Source: Pseudomonadota bacterium (lineage in GTDB: Bacteria > Pseudomonadota > Alphaproteobacteria > Rhodobacterales > Rhodobacteraceae). From it: 38,860 bases of DNA. The stretch lies in assembly GCA_963205075.1 (NCBI GenBank), contig CAUJIU010000084.1:1-38860 (forward strand), read 5' to 3'. The stretch's first letter is position 1, and every line of letters begins with the position of its first letter. Positions 1 to 7,860 of the stretch are shown piece after piece. Position numbers and translations under genes: made by a program. The notes beneath the pieces were generated by a model. The model was not told the origin of the DNA, ran no database searches, and was given only the letters and a program-made list of their open reading frames with translations.

Positions 1-706
1 CCTGACGGTTGAACATGCGCAACGACACCAGCCCCGAATAGCTGAACGAGGGGACATCCGCTACCACCTGGTCGAAGACATCGACGCCGTTTTCCATCCG
101 GAACCGCGCATAGGGCACCGCGACCGGATCCTCGCCGGTGACGAAGCGCACCGAGCCGAAGGTATAGACCCCGATATCGGGCAAGGCGCCGCCGCCGGCG
201 CCCGGCTGATTGCGGATATTGCCGCGGTCATCGTTGAAGTAGCTGAACACCGCGTCGCAATGCACCAGCTTGCCGATGGCCCCGCCCTGCACCAGCTCGC
301 GGGCGCGGATGAACTGCGGGTGATGCACGATCATGAAGGCCTCGGCGGCGACCAGACCGGTCGCGTCGCGCCTGGCGATCACCGCGTCAAAGTCGGCGGC
401 CTTCAGCCCCAGCGGCTTTTCCACCAGCACATGCTTGCCTGCCTCCAGCGCCTTGAGCGCCCATTCGACATGCAGATGGTTGGGCAGCGGCACATAGACC
501 GCATCGATGGAAAGGTCCGTCAGCAGGGCATCGTAGCTGTCATGCAGCTTCAGGCCGGGCGCGAAAGCCCGAAAGCCATCAGCCTTGCCCGGATCGGAGG
601 TGGCCAGCGCGGCAAACTCGGCGCCGGCGGCCTGATGAATGGCCGGCGCCATGTGGTTCTTGGCAAAGTTGGAGGCGCCAAGCACGCCCCATCGGATCGG
701 TTTCAC
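1..706 (-). CDS. Gfo/Idh/MocA family oxidoreductase (C-terminus cut by window edge)
   Basis: NAD(P)-dependent oxidoreductase of the glucose-fructose oxidoreductase / inositol dehydrogenase fold. About 235 codons are present and the C-terminus lies outside the window. The N-terminus has a Rossmann dinucleotide motif (GVLGASNFAKN), and further on the family's EKP motif appears as VLVEKPLG, whose lysine is normally catalytic. I chose the GTG at 706 because GGGGAG stands 6 bases before it; an in-frame ATG at 736 would add ten residues but has no comparable ribosome site. The substrate cannot be told from sequence. It lies 28-60 bases downstream of pmtA on the same strand, so it may be co-transcribed, but no functional link to phospholipids is evident. 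The family call is secure and the physiological role unknown. Confidence 0.85.
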   Translation of the reverse strand, partial: MKPIRWGVLGASNFAKNHMAPAIHQAAGAEFAALATSDPGKADGFRAFAPGLKLHDSYDALLTDLSIDAVYVPLPNHLHVEWALKALEAGKHVLVEKPLGLKAADFDAVIARRDATGLVAAEAFMIVHHPQFIRARELVQGGAIGKLVHCDAVFSYFNDDRGNIRNQPGAGGGALPDIGVYTFGSVRFVTGEDPVAVPYARFRMENGVDVFDQVVADVPSFSYSGLVSLRMFNRQ

Positions 707-764
707 CGGCTTCTCCCCAAAGGTTGAGCTAAACATAGGCAGCCCGCGGGCGCGGAACAACGCC

Positions 765-1382
765 TCAGGACGATTTGCGCAGCACCAGCCAGGTCATCAT
801 CCCGGCCGGAGGCAGCGGCGCGCGCTCGATCTCGGCCAGATCCGGCTGGCCCAGCACCCGCGATATCGGGAAATCCGACTGCCAGCCCAGCAGGTTTTCC
901 AGCGGAGCCGTCAGTCTTTCCAGCGCGCCCAGCACGCCGCTGTTGCGCGAGAAATGGTTGGTGATGACCACATGCCCGCCCGGGCGCAGCACGCGGGCGA
1001 TCTCGGACATGACCTTTTCCGGCTCGGGCACCACCGAAAGCACGTGCATCGCCGCGACATGGTCGAAGCTTTGATCGGGGAAATCGAGGCTGCGGGCATC
1101 CATCTGCCGCAAGTCCACCACGCGCCGCAGGCCTTCGCGGGCCACGCGCGCCTTGGCCTTGGCCAGCATCGCCTCGGAAAAGTCGATGCCGGTGACGGTC
1201 ACGCCCTCGCCGTAGCCCGGCAAAGCCAGCCCGGTTCCGACCCCCACTTCCAGCACCGAGCCGCCAAGCCGGGTCAGGTACCGCCCGGCGCGACGGCGGC
1301 CGGCATTGGTGACCGCTCCGAAGGTGGAGTCGTAAACCGGCGCCCATCGCCGGTAGGATGCCGTCACCGCGCCGAGTTCCAT
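765..1382 (-). CDS. pmtA: Phosphatidylethanolamine N-methyltransferase PmtA (SAM-dependent)
   Basis: A 205-residue class I SAM-dependent methyltransferase. The SAM-binding motif I is seen as LEVGVGTGLALPG near residue 40, the acidic end of strand 2 as GIDFSEAML, and post-motif sequence as LRPGGHVVITNHF. Length and sequence style match the Rhodobacter-type soluble PmtA that methylates phosphatidylethanolamine stepwise to phosphatidylcholine. Context supports this: it follows pssA by two bases, and pssA follows psd, so the operon would make phosphatidylserine, decarboxylate it and methylate the product. The ATG at 1382 directly follows the pssA stop; a GTG two codons upstream is an alternative. 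A different small-molecule methyltransferase is possible but less likely given the neighbours. Confidence 0.85.
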   Translation of the reverse strand: MELGAVTASYRRWAPVYDSTFGAVTNAGRRRAGRYLTRLGGSVLEVGVGTGLALPGYGEGVTVTGIDFSEAMLAKAKARVAREGLRRVVDLRQMDARSLDFPDQSFDHVAAMHVLSVVPEPEKVMSEIARVLRPGGHVVITNHFSRNSGVLGALERLTAPLENLLGWQSDFPISRVLGQPDLAEIERAPLPPAGMMTWLVLRKSS

Positions 1383-1384
1383 GG

Positions 1385-2152
1385 TCACTGATCCTTGTGG
1401 TTCTTGACTGACTTGAAAAGCGCTACGGCCAGCACAGCCGCATAGGCGAGGTCGATGACCAGAAACACCCGGCTGGGCCAGAGCATCGCCAGCGCCAGCA
1501 CCGCCACCGATCCCAGGGCGGCCTGCAGGCGCCAGCGCCTTGCCAGCCGCACCGCCTTGAGCGAGGGCGTCGGCAGGCGGCTGACCATCAGCAGCCCGAC
1601 AATGACCAGATGCGCGGTCACGATCTGCGGCGGCAGCGCCTCGAGCGTGGCAAACGAGCGCACCGCGAAATAGGGCAGGAGCGCCAGCAGCGCGCCGGCG
1701 GGGGCCGGCACCCCGACAAATCCGCCATGCTGGGCACCATCGTCGCACTTGGCCGCGACGTTGAAGCGCGCCAGCCGGATCAGGCAGCAGGTGGTGTAGA
1801 TCAGCACCGCGATCCAGCCATCTGCCGGGCCGCCATGCAGCGCCCAGAGATAGATCAGCAAGCCCGGCGCCACGCCGAAATTGATGAAATCGGCCAGCGA
1901 GTCGAGTTCGGCCCCCATGGCGCTCTCGGTCTGGAAATGCCGTGCCAGCCGCCCGTCGATCCCGTCGCACAGCACCGCGAACACCATCAGCACCACCGCA
2001 AGGTCGAACTGCCCCGAGATCGAGAACCGGATCGAGGTCAGCCCGGCGCAGACCGCGCCGATGGTCACCAGGTTGGGCACCAGATAGGGCAGCCGCTCGC
2101 GCGCCACCACCGCCCGGCTGCGCAGGGGGCGGCGCGGGGGGCGGCGGTTCAT
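1385..2152 (-). CDS. pssA: CDP-diacylglycerol-serine O-phosphatidyltransferase
   Basis: Integral membrane enzyme of 255 residues that joins CDP-diacylglycerol and L-serine to make phosphatidylserine. The complete CDP-alcohol phosphatidyltransferase signature DG..AR........G...D...D is present near residues 65-87 (DGRLAR ... G ... D ... D) and carries the metal-binding aspartates. Several hydrophobic segments follow, as expected for type II PssA. Its ATG overlaps the psd stop codon in an ATGA arrangement, so the two are probably translationally coupled, and pmtA begins two bases after its stop. The arginine- and proline-rich N-terminal tail before the first hydrophobic segment is typical of the alphaproteobacterial form. 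Confidence 0.95.
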   Translation of the reverse strand: MNRRPPRRPLRSRAVVARERLPYLVPNLVTIGAVCAGLTSIRFSISGQFDLAVVLMVFAVLCDGIDGRLARHFQTESAMGAELDSLADFINFGVAPGLLIYLWALHGGPADGWIAVLIYTTCCLIRLARFNVAAKCDDGAQHGGFVGVPAPAGALLALLPYFAVRSFATLEALPPQIVTAHLVIVGLLMVSRLPTPSLKAVRLARRWRLQAALGSVAVLALAMLWPSRVFLVIDLAYAAVLAVALFKSVKNHKDQ

Positions 2153-2841
2153 TCGGCCCGTCCCAGGCGGCTGTCGAGCGGGGCGGACAGATCGGCGATC
2201 ACCGTCTCGCCCGCGATCATGGTCTGGCCCACCGCCACCTGCGGCAGCACCCCGTCAGGCAGGTAGACATCGACCCGCGAGCCGAAACGGATCAGCCCGA
2301 ACCGCTCGCCGGTGCGCAGGACCTGCCCGACCGAGACAAAGGGCACGATCCGGCGCGCCACCAGCCCGGCGATCTGCACCACGCCGAGGCGGCGGCCGTC
2401 GGACATCTCGATCACCAGGCCGTTGCGCTCATTGTCGTCGCTGGCCTTGTCGAGCGAGGCGTTGAGGAACTTGCCGGGACGGTAGACCATGTCGACAACC
2501 TTGCCCGCCACGGGGCTGCGGTTCACATGCACGTTGAACACCGACATGAACACGCTGATCCGGGTCAGCGGCGCGGTGCCAAGCCCCAGCTCCTCGGGCG
2601 GGGCCGCCGGGCCGATCATCGAGACGATGCCATCGGCGGGGCTCACCAGCAGGCCGACCTCATCGGGGACGGTGCGCACCGGGTCACGGAAGAAGTAGTA
2701 GCACCAGATGGTCAGGCCGGTCAGCACCCAGCCCAGCGGCTGCCAGATCACGAAGCCGATCAGGGCGGCCGCGGCAAGGATTGCCACGAACCGCAGCCCC
2801 TCGGGGTGCATCGGCTTGATGAAGGTCTCGTGCATTTTCAC
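2149..2841 (-). CDS. psd: Phosphatidylserine decarboxylase proenzyme (short, archaeal-like type)
   Basis: Makes phosphatidylethanolamine by decarboxylating phosphatidylserine at the inner membrane. The protein is about 230 residues, the length of the short Psd-A type. It begins with the family-typical [10 protein letters not shown] segment and a hydrophobic hairpin at about residues 18-52, carries the conserved SPADG and HVNRSP motifs, and ends with the self-cleavage site FGS near residues 186-188, where the serine becomes the pyruvoyl group. GTG at 2841 is preferred because GGAGG lies about ten bases upstream and relatives start two residues before this methionine; ATG at 2835 is the alternative. 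It overlaps pssA by four bases and heads the psd-pssA-pmtA operon. Confidence 0.93.
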   Translation of the reverse strand: MKMHETFIKPMHPEGLRFVAILAAAALIGFVIWQPLGWVLTGLTIWCYYFFRDPVRTVPDEVGLLVSPADGIVSMIGPAAPPEELGLGTAPLTRISVFMSVFNVHVNRSPVAGKVVDMVYRPGKFLNASLDKASDDNERNGLVIEMSDGRRLGVVQIAGLVARRIVPFVSVGQVLRTGERFGLIRFGSRVDVYLPDGVLPQVAVGQTMIAGETVIADLSAPLDSRLGRAE

Positions 2842-2928
2842 TGGACATGCGCCTCCGGCCAACCTGCGCCGTCAGTAGCGGCGCGGCAGGTCGCTGACAA
2901 CAGCGGAATGGTCGCATTCAAGACGAGT

Positions 2929-2956
2929 TGCGCGCAGGCCGGCAGACCTGCGCGCA
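2929..2956 (-). other. Strong hairpin between rpoH and psd
   Basis: A perfect 10-bp inverted repeat (TGCGCGCAGG and its complement) with an 8-base loop lies in the 177-base gap between rpoH and psd, both read on the minus strand. It could end rpoH transcription or protect an mRNA end, but no T-run follows on either strand, so it is not a classical intrinsic terminator. Confidence 0.5.
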
Positions 2957-2981
2957 TGTGATGCAAAATTGGGCGGTCGCG

Positions 2982-3014
2982 CGGCCAGCGCCCGGCCAGC
3001 GCCCGGCCAGCGCC
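2982..3014. repeat. Three perfect tandem copies of an 11-bp unit
   Basis: The unit CGGCCAGCGCC occurs three times without mismatch at 2982, 2993 and 3004, just beyond the rpoH stop codon. It is non-coding. Copy number at such repeats often varies between strains. Confidence 0.85.
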
Positions 3015-3018
3015 CGAC

Positions 3019-3915
3019 TCAGGCGGGTTCCAGCATGCCCTTTTCGGCGGCCAGTTCCTGCATGCGCTTTTGCAGCTTTTCGAAGGCCCGCACCTCGATC
3101 TGGCGGATCCGCTCGCGGCTGACATCGTATTGCGCCGACAGGTCTTCGAGCGTGATGCTTTCATCGCTCAGGCGGCGCTGGGTCAGGATGTCGCGCTCGC
3201 GGTCGTTGAGCACGGCCATCGCATCGGCCAGCAATTCGCGCCGGGCCTCCAGCTCGTCCCGCTCGGCGTAGTCGCCCGCCTGGTCGGCATCCTCGTCCTG
3301 AAGCCAGTCCTGCCACTGGGTCGCGCTCTCGCCGTCGCTGCCGACCATGGCGTTGAGCGAGGCATCGCCGCCCGACATGCGCCGGTTCATCGAGATGACC
3401 TCGTCCTCGGTCACGCCGAGGTCATGGGCGATCTGCGCCACGTTTTCGGGCCGCAGGTCGCCCTCCTCCAGCGCACCGATGCGGGCCTTGGCCTTGCGCA
3501 GGTTGAAGAACAGCTTCTTCTGGGCGCTGGTGGTGCCGAGTTTCACCAGGCTCCACGAGCGCAGGATGTATTCCTGAATGCTGGCGCGGATCCACCACAT
3601 GGCATAGGTCGCAAGCCGGAAGCCCTTTTCGGGGTCAAAGCGCTTGACCGCCTGCATCAGCCCGACATTGGCCTCCGAGATCACCTCGGCCTGCGGCAGA
3701 CCATAGCCGCGATAGCCCATGGCGATCTTGGCGGCCAGCCGCAGATGCGACGTGACCATCTTGTGGGCGGCCTCGGTATCGCCGTGATCGACCCAGCGCT
3801 TGGCCAGCATGTATTCTTCTTCCGGCTCAAGCATCGGAAACTTGCGGATCTCTTGCAGGTAACGGTTGAGTCCCTGCTCCGGAGACGGTGCCGGCAGATT
3901 TGCGTATGAACTCAC
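3019..3915 (-). CDS. rpoH: RNA polymerase heat-shock sigma factor RpoH (sigma-32), RpoH-I type
   Basis: A 298-residue alternative sigma factor that directs RNA polymerase to heat-shock promoters. Region 2 (VTSHLRLAAKIAMGYRG, EANVGLMQAVKRFDP, FATYAMWWIR-like segment) is intact, and the RpoH box appears as QKKLFFNLRK near residue 133. Region 4 carries the helix-turn-helix (SAQYDVSRERIRQIE). The N-terminus and length match the RpoH-I rather than the RpoH-II branch of Rhodobacterales. The start codon is GTG at 3915 with GAGGGG six bases upstream. It stands between the RluD-type gene and psd on the same strand but has its own promoter-like sequence and hairpins on both sides, so it is probably a separate transcription unit. 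Confidence 0.97.
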   Translation of the reverse strand: MSSYANLPAPSPEQGLNRYLQEIRKFPMLEPEEEYMLAKRWVDHGDTEAAHKMVTSHLRLAAKIAMGYRGYGLPQAEVISEANVGLMQAVKRFDPEKGFRLATYAMWWIRASIQEYILRSWSLVKLGTTSAQKKLFFNLRKAKARIGALEEGDLRPENVAQIAHDLGVTEDEVISMNRRMSGGDASLNAMVGSDGESATQWQDWLQDEDADQAGDYAERDELEARRELLADAMAVLNDRERDILTQRRLSDESITLEDLSAQYDVSRERIRQIEVRAFEKLQKRMQELAAEKGMLEPA

Positions 3916-3948
3916 GTAAGACCCCTCGCTATGTAAACTGTCTTAACA

Positions 3949-3978
3949 TGTATATGGTTGCGCTATCGGGCCTCGCAA
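3949..3978 (-). promoter_or_regulatory. Probable sigma-70-type promoter of rpoH
   Basis: On the minus strand TTGCGA (3973-3978) is followed after 18 bases by TATACA (3949-3954), close to TTGACA/TATAAT. The stretch is AT-rich relative to its surroundings. The predicted start would leave a leader of about 25-30 bases before the rpoH GTG. Inferred by eye only. Confidence 0.4.
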
Positions 3979-4036
3979 GCCCATAACGCATCCGGTCTAA
4001 CGCTTTATGAACGGGTTTCCGGCGCGAGACGAGGCT

Positions 4037-4065
4037 CATCCCTGTGCGCTCACGCACATGGGATG
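4037..4065 (-). terminator. Long hairpin after the RluD-type gene, upstream of rpoH
   Basis: A 12-bp stem (CATCCC plus TGTGCG pairing with CGCACA plus GGGATG) with a single bulged base and a 4-base loop starts 19 bases after the pseudouridine synthase stop codon. No T-run follows on the minus strand, so it may be a factor-assisted terminator, an mRNA-end stabiliser or a structured leader of rpoH rather than a classical terminator. Confidence 0.45.
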
Positions 4066-4083
4066 GCCTGAAACAGTCCGGTT

Positions 4084-5133
4084 CTACTCAAGATCTCCCG
4101 TCCGGCCGAGCGCGGCAAGCAGCGCCCGCATGTCCGGCGGCATGGGCGACGAGAATTGCAGGGCTTCGCCCGTGGCCGGATGGACAAAACCCAGCGTCGC
4201 CGCATGCAGCGCCTGCCGGCCAAAGGCCAGCGCCGCCGCCTGCCCCGCCGCGCCCACGGATTTCTCGGCCAGCTTGCGCCGCCCGCCATAGACCGGATCG
4301 CCGATCAGCCCGTGCCCGGCATGGGCGAGGTGGACCCGGATCTGATGGGTGCGCCCGGTCTCCAGCCAGCATTCGACCAGTGCCGCCACCGGCGGCGTGC
4401 CCAGCGGCGCCACGATGCGGACCCGCGTCACCGCATGGCGCCCGCCCTGAAAGCTGACCGCCTGTTTCTGGCGATCGGTGCGGTGCCGGCCAAGATGGGT
4501 CTGGATCTTGAGGATGTTGCCGGGCTCGAAGCTGGTGCCCTTGATGCCGTGCAGGCGCGGGTCGTTCTGGTCGGGAACCCCGTAGCAAACCGCCAGATAG
4601 CGCCGCTCGACGCTGTGGGCCTCGAACTGCGCCGCCAGCCCGTGATGGGCGCGGTCGGTCTTGGCCACCACCAGAAGGCCGCTGGTCTCCTTGTCGATCC
4701 GGTGCACGATGCCGGGCCGCCGCTCGCCGCCGACGCCGGACAGGCTGTCACCGCAATGGTGGATCAGCGCGTTGACCAGCGTGCCGTCGGGGGTGCCGGG
4801 CGCGGGATGCACCACCATGCCGGCGGGCTTGTCGATGACGATCAGGTCGTCATCCTCATGGATCACCGCCAGCGCGATCGCCTCGCCCGCCATGTGGCTT
4901 TCTTCCGCCTCGGGCAGCACGATCTGCACTTCGGCCCCGGCCTCGACCCGAAAGCGCGGATCGGTGACCACCGCGCCGTTCACCTGCACCGCCCCGTCGG
5001 CGATCAGCCGCACCAGGCGCGAGCGGCTCAGGTCAGCCTCGTCTGGCACATCGCGCGAAAGCGCCTTATCAAGGCGGGCGGGCGGATCGGCCTCGATCCG
5101 AAACGCCACACGGGTATCAGGGGACGCGCCCAT
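4084..5133 (-). CDS. RluA/RluD-family 23S rRNA pseudouridine synthase
   Basis: A 349-residue enzyme that isomerises uridine to pseudouridine in large-subunit rRNA. The N-terminal S4 RNA-binding domain spans roughly residues 15-80 (ARLDKALSR ... SRSRLVRLIADGAVQVNG). The catalytic domain follows, with the signature HRIDKETSGLLVVAKT containing the catalytic aspartate, then the substrate-positioning motif ETGRTHQIRVHLAHAGH and GDPVYGG. Domain order and length fit RluD rather than the shorter RluA or RluC, although the exact target position cannot be read from sequence. Its ATG at 5133 lies directly against the ATG of the divergent gene at 5134; AAGGA stands eight bases upstream, inside that neighbour's coding region. 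An in-frame GTG eight codons in is an alternative start. Confidence 0.92.
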   Translation of the reverse strand: MGASPDTRVAFRIEADPPARLDKALSRDVPDEADLSRSRLVRLIADGAVQVNGAVVTDPRFRVEAGAEVQIVLPEAEESHMAGEAIALAVIHEDDDLIVIDKPAGMVVHPAPGTPDGTLVNALIHHCGDSLSGVGGERRPGIVHRIDKETSGLLVVAKTDRAHHGLAAQFEAHSVERRYLAVCYGVPDQNDPRLHGIKGTSFEPGNILKIQTHLGRHRTDRQKQAVSFQGGRHAVTRVRIVAPLGTPPVAALVECWLETGRTHQIRVHLAHAGHGLIGDPVYGGRRKLAEKSVGAAGQAAALAFGRQALHAATLGFVHPATGEALQFSSPMPPDMRALLAALGRTGDLE

Positions 5134-5433
5134 ATGGAAAATCCTTCCGCGCCGGAGGCGCTGCCGAGCCAGCTGGTCTATCTCAAGCGTCTGGTAACGG
5201 CGCTGAGCGTGGTGATGATCGCGGGCTTCCTAGTCCTTATCGCGGCCCTTGTCATCCGCCTGAATGCCGACCCCCTGCCCCTGCCCGAGCGCATCTCGCT
5301 GCCCCAGGGCGTCACGGCGATAGCCTTCACCCAAGGGGCGGACTGGTTCGCGGTCGTCACCTCTGACGACCGGATCCTGATCTATGACCGGACCAGTTCG
5401 CAACTGCGCCAGACGGTCGAGATCGCGCCCTGA
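5134..5433 (+). CDS. DUF6476-like small single-pass membrane protein
   Basis: A 99-residue protein with one clear transmembrane helix at about residues 20-46 (LVTALSVVMIAGFLVLIAAL), a short cytoplasmic N-terminus and a C-terminal domain resembling a short beta-rich segment (GVTAIAFTQGADWFAVVTSD). It resembles the conserved Rhodobacterales family DUF6476, of unknown function. GGGGA nine bases before the ATG supports the start. It is divergent from the pseudouridine synthase with no base between the two start codons, so each gene's translation signals lie inside the other. No catalytic motif is visible. The family assignment is from memory of its appearance, not a search. Confidence 0.7.
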   Translation: MENPSAPEALPSQLVYLKRLVTALSVVMIAGFLVLIAALVIRLNADPLPLPERISLPQGVTAIAFTQGADWFAVVTSDDRILIYDRTSSQLRQTVEIAP

Positions 5434-5445
5434 ACGGTGCGGTGC

Positions 5446-5489
5446 AGCGGCGGGTCAGTGGCGGGTCAGCGGCGGGTCAGCGGCGGGTC
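5446..5489. repeat. Four tandem copies of an 11-bp unit
   Basis: The unit AGCGGCGGGTC is repeated at 5446, 5457 (one mismatch), 5468 and 5479. It fills the gap between the convergent genes at 5134-5433 and 5477-6505 and supplies the stop codon and last codons of the latter. Confidence 0.85.
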
Positions 5490-6505
5490 ACCGCCGCCGC
5501 CCATTCGTTGAGAAACCGCTGCCGCTTGAGCGGGTCGACATAGACCAGCAGGCCCGGATCGAGCCGGATCGGCCGCAGATGCGGCCCGGCGCGCAGGGCC
5601 TGTTCGTTGATGCGCGGCAGGCCGGCGCGGGTTTCGATCAGGGTCTGGCCCTCGTCCGACAACAGGTAGTCGAGAAACTCGCCGGCCAGTTCCGGCTCGT
5701 CGCCGTCGCGGTCGATCAGGGCGGTGCGCAGCAGAACATGGGTGAAGTCTTCCAGCTCGATCACCCGCCCGTCGCCCCCCGGCTCCAGCAGCGCCTGCGC
5801 GTAGGAGCCCAGCACGTTATAGGCCAGGATCAGCCGCCCGGTCTGGATATCCGAGATCATCGCGCCCGAAGTTCCGTAAAGGCGCGGCGACAGGGTGCCC
5901 ATCACCTCGGCCAGCCGCCAGTAGCTGTCGGATTGCCGCGCGTCCTGGGTGGCAAAGAGATAGCCCGAGCCCGAAACCGCCGGATCATAGGTGCCGACCT
6001 TGCCGGAAAAGCGCTCGGGGTTGTCGCGCAGCAGATTGACCAGATCGGACCGCGTATGGGGCTCGGGCAGACCGGCCAGGCCGCGTGTCGAGACGATCAC
6101 CACCACCGGTTCCTGCGCGATGGCAAAGAGATGGTCCCGCCAGCGGGCCCATTGCGGCAGGGCCTGGGTGGCGGGCGAGACATGGGCGCTGGCAAAGCCG
6201 TCATTGGCCAGCTTCATCTGCAGGTCCATCGCCGAGCTGATGACCAGATCAAAGCCGCCCTCGCGCGAGAGCACCGCGTCATAGACATCCTGGCTGGAGG
6301 CGACCGTATAGGTGACGCGCAGGTCGGGCCGGCCGGCCAGGAAGGCCTCGACCAGCGGGCTGAAGACAACCGCATCGGTCGTCGACAGCACCGAGAGCAC
6401 GCGCCCGGCTTCGGGATCGCCGAATTCGGCGCGGTCCTCGATTTCAACCGCCTGGGCCAGCTGGCCGGCAAGTATCAGCGCAAGGGTATGGACAATTCCG
6501 CGCAT
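5477..6505 (-). CDS. Periplasmic substrate-binding protein of the Fe(3+)-type ABC family, orphan, with a two-component system
   Basis: A 342-residue exported binding protein. The N-terminus (MRGIVHTLALILAG, then AQA before VEIED) is a typical Sec signal peptide. The mature part looks like a type II periplasmic binding protein of the ferric-iron/2-aminoethylphosphonate class (VLSVLSTTDAVVFSPLVEAF; FLDYLLSDEGQTLIETRAGLPRI near the end). No ABC permease or ATPase gene accompanies it. Instead it overlaps the 3' end of the TctE-like kinase gene by 31 bases and is the last gene of that operon. By analogy with PgtC, which feeds the PgtB kinase in Salmonella, I infer it may present a ligand to the kinase rather than serve transport. 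The ligand is unknown. Confidence 0.82.
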   Translation of the reverse strand: MRGIVHTLALILAGQLAQAVEIEDRAEFGDPEAGRVLSVLSTTDAVVFSPLVEAFLAGRPDLRVTYTVASSQDVYDAVLSREGGFDLVISSAMDLQMKLANDGFASAHVSPATQALPQWARWRDHLFAIAQEPVVVIVSTRGLAGLPEPHTRSDLVNLLRDNPERFSGKVGTYDPAVSGSGYLFATQDARQSDSYWRLAEVMGTLSPRLYGTSGAMISDIQTGRLILAYNVLGSYAQALLEPGGDGRVIELEDFTHVLLRTALIDRDGDEPELAGEFLDYLLSDEGQTLIETRAGLPRINEQALRAGPHLRPIRLDPGLLVYVDPLKRQRFLNEWAAAVTRR

Positions 6506-7860
6506 GTGCCGCCGCCTTTCCGTTGAGATATCTTGAAGGTGCCGCGCTGCGCGCGCGCCACCTCGCGCACGATGGTCAGCCCGAGGCCCGAGCCGATGAC
6601 ATCCTCGACATTGGCGCCCCGCTTGAACCGGCCGGTCAGGCCGCTTGCATCCATTCCGGCCAGCCCGCGGCCCCGGTCGAGCACCCTCAGGATCGCCCGC
6701 AGCTTGGCCTCGCGCAGCTCCACGGTCACTTCGGTGTCGGGGGGCGAATACTTGATGGCGTTGTCGACCAGGTTGCGCAAAGCGCTTTCGATCAGGAGCC
6801 GGTCGCCCCAGACCTTGACCGGCTGCTCCGGCCGGTCGGCGGTCAAGGCGATGTCCTTGAGCTCGGCTGTGGGGGCAAAGCTGCGCAGCACGGCCTCCAC
6901 CAGTGCCCCCAGATCGATATCCTCGTCGGCGCGCTGATCGGAGCGATAGACCACGGTGGCATGGTCGAGCAACTGCCCGGCAGAGCGCGCGCTGTCATCG
7001 ACCGCGCGGATCACGCTGCGCAGGGTGGCGCGGATCCGGTCATCGCCGGCCTGACGCAGCGCGATCTCGGCCTGGGCGCGCACGGTCGCCAGCGGCGTGC
7101 GGATGTGATGCGCAGCCTCGGCGATGAAGGTCTCGGTGCGGGAAAGCGCCACGCCCAGGCGGCCGATAAAGCCGTTGAGCGCCGCCACGAACGGCACCAG
7201 TTCCAGCGGCACCGGGCGGGTGACGGGGCGCAGGTCCTGCGGGCCCCGCCGGCCCACCGCCTCGGCAAGGTTGGCCAGGGGCGCCAGCACCGAGCGCGCG
7301 GTCAGGACCGCCAGCGCCGCCGCGATCGCAAAGAACCCCAGCCCCAGCGCCGCGGCCCGGTTGGCCATGCGCCCGACGATGGCCTGTTTGGCGGTGCGGG
7401 TCTGGCCAACGACGACCACCACCCGGACATTGGCCCCGGCCACCAGGACCGAGCGTTCGACCGCGGCGAGCCGCAGATCGGCGTCATCATAGCTGGCCGA
7501 ATAATAGATCGCCGACAGGCCGGATAACGGGCGTTGCGGCAACGGCAGGTCGGCATAGCCGGTCTCGGTCCGGTCATCGGCGAGGATGCGGTAGAACACC
7601 CGGTCCTCGCCCACCGCCCCCAGCATCGAGAAGGCCGCATAGGGGATGTCGATGACCAGCGCCTCGTCGCCGCCGCGCAATTCCTCGGCGATGGCGATGG
7701 CGGCGCTGCCCAGGATCGAGTCCTGCGTCGCCTCGACCGCCTGATCGGCCACCGAGCGCACGGTGAAATACAACAGCCCCGACAGGATCGCGGCCACGAC
7801 CAGCAGTTGCAGCACCAGCCGCCTGCGGATCGAACCGCCGATCTGGGCGCCATGGCTCAT
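6475..7860 (-). CDS. TctE-like sensor histidine kinase
   Basis: A 461-residue membrane kinase. A first transmembrane helix (residues about 14-35), a periplasmic sensor region of roughly 130 residues, and a second helix (about 168-190) precede a HAMP-like linker. The dimerisation domain carries the H box EAAHHIRTPLATV with the phospho-acceptor His at 251. The catalytic domain has the N box (LRNLVDNAIKYSP), G1 (DRGRGL) and G2 (GSGLGLTIV) motifs. The first codon overlaps the stop of the response regulator in an ATGA arrangement, and the binding-protein gene overlaps its end, so the three are one operon. Family resemblance and the divergent tctCBA genes suggest control of tricarboxylate-type uptake. 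The histidine is followed by His-Ile rather than the common Glu-Leu, which is normal variation for TctE relatives. Confidence 0.88.
   Translation of the reverse strand: MSHGAQIGGSIRRRLVLQLLVVAAILSGLLYFTVRSVADQAVEATQDSILGSAAIAIAEELRGGDEALVIDIPYAAFSMLGAVGEDRVFYRILADDRTETGYADLPLPQRPLSGLSAIYYSASYDDADLRLAAVERSVLVAGANVRVVVVVGQTRTAKQAIVGRMANRAAALGLGFFAIAAALAVLTARSVLAPLANLAEAVGRRGPQDLRPVTRPVPLELVPFVAALNGFIGRLGVALSRTETFIAEAAHHIRTPLATVRAQAEIALRQAGDDRIRATLRSVIRAVDDSARSAGQLLDHATVVYRSDQRADEDIDLGALVEAVLRSFAPTAELKDIALTADRPEQPVKVWGDRLLIESALRNLVDNAIKYSPPDTEVTVELREAKLRAILRVLDRGRGLAGMDASGLTGRFKRGANVEDVIGSGLGLTIVREVARAQRGTFKISQRKGGGTCAELSIPLR

Noticed and set aside
765-1970. A 401-codon version of the PmtA frame
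   Set aside because: The added N-terminus is a shadow of pssA; PmtA homology starts at 1382.
2684-2854. Alternative frame starting with ATG directly after GGAGG upstream of psd
   Set aside because: It overlaps psd out of frame and encodes no recognisable protein; the same ribosome site can serve the psd GTG.
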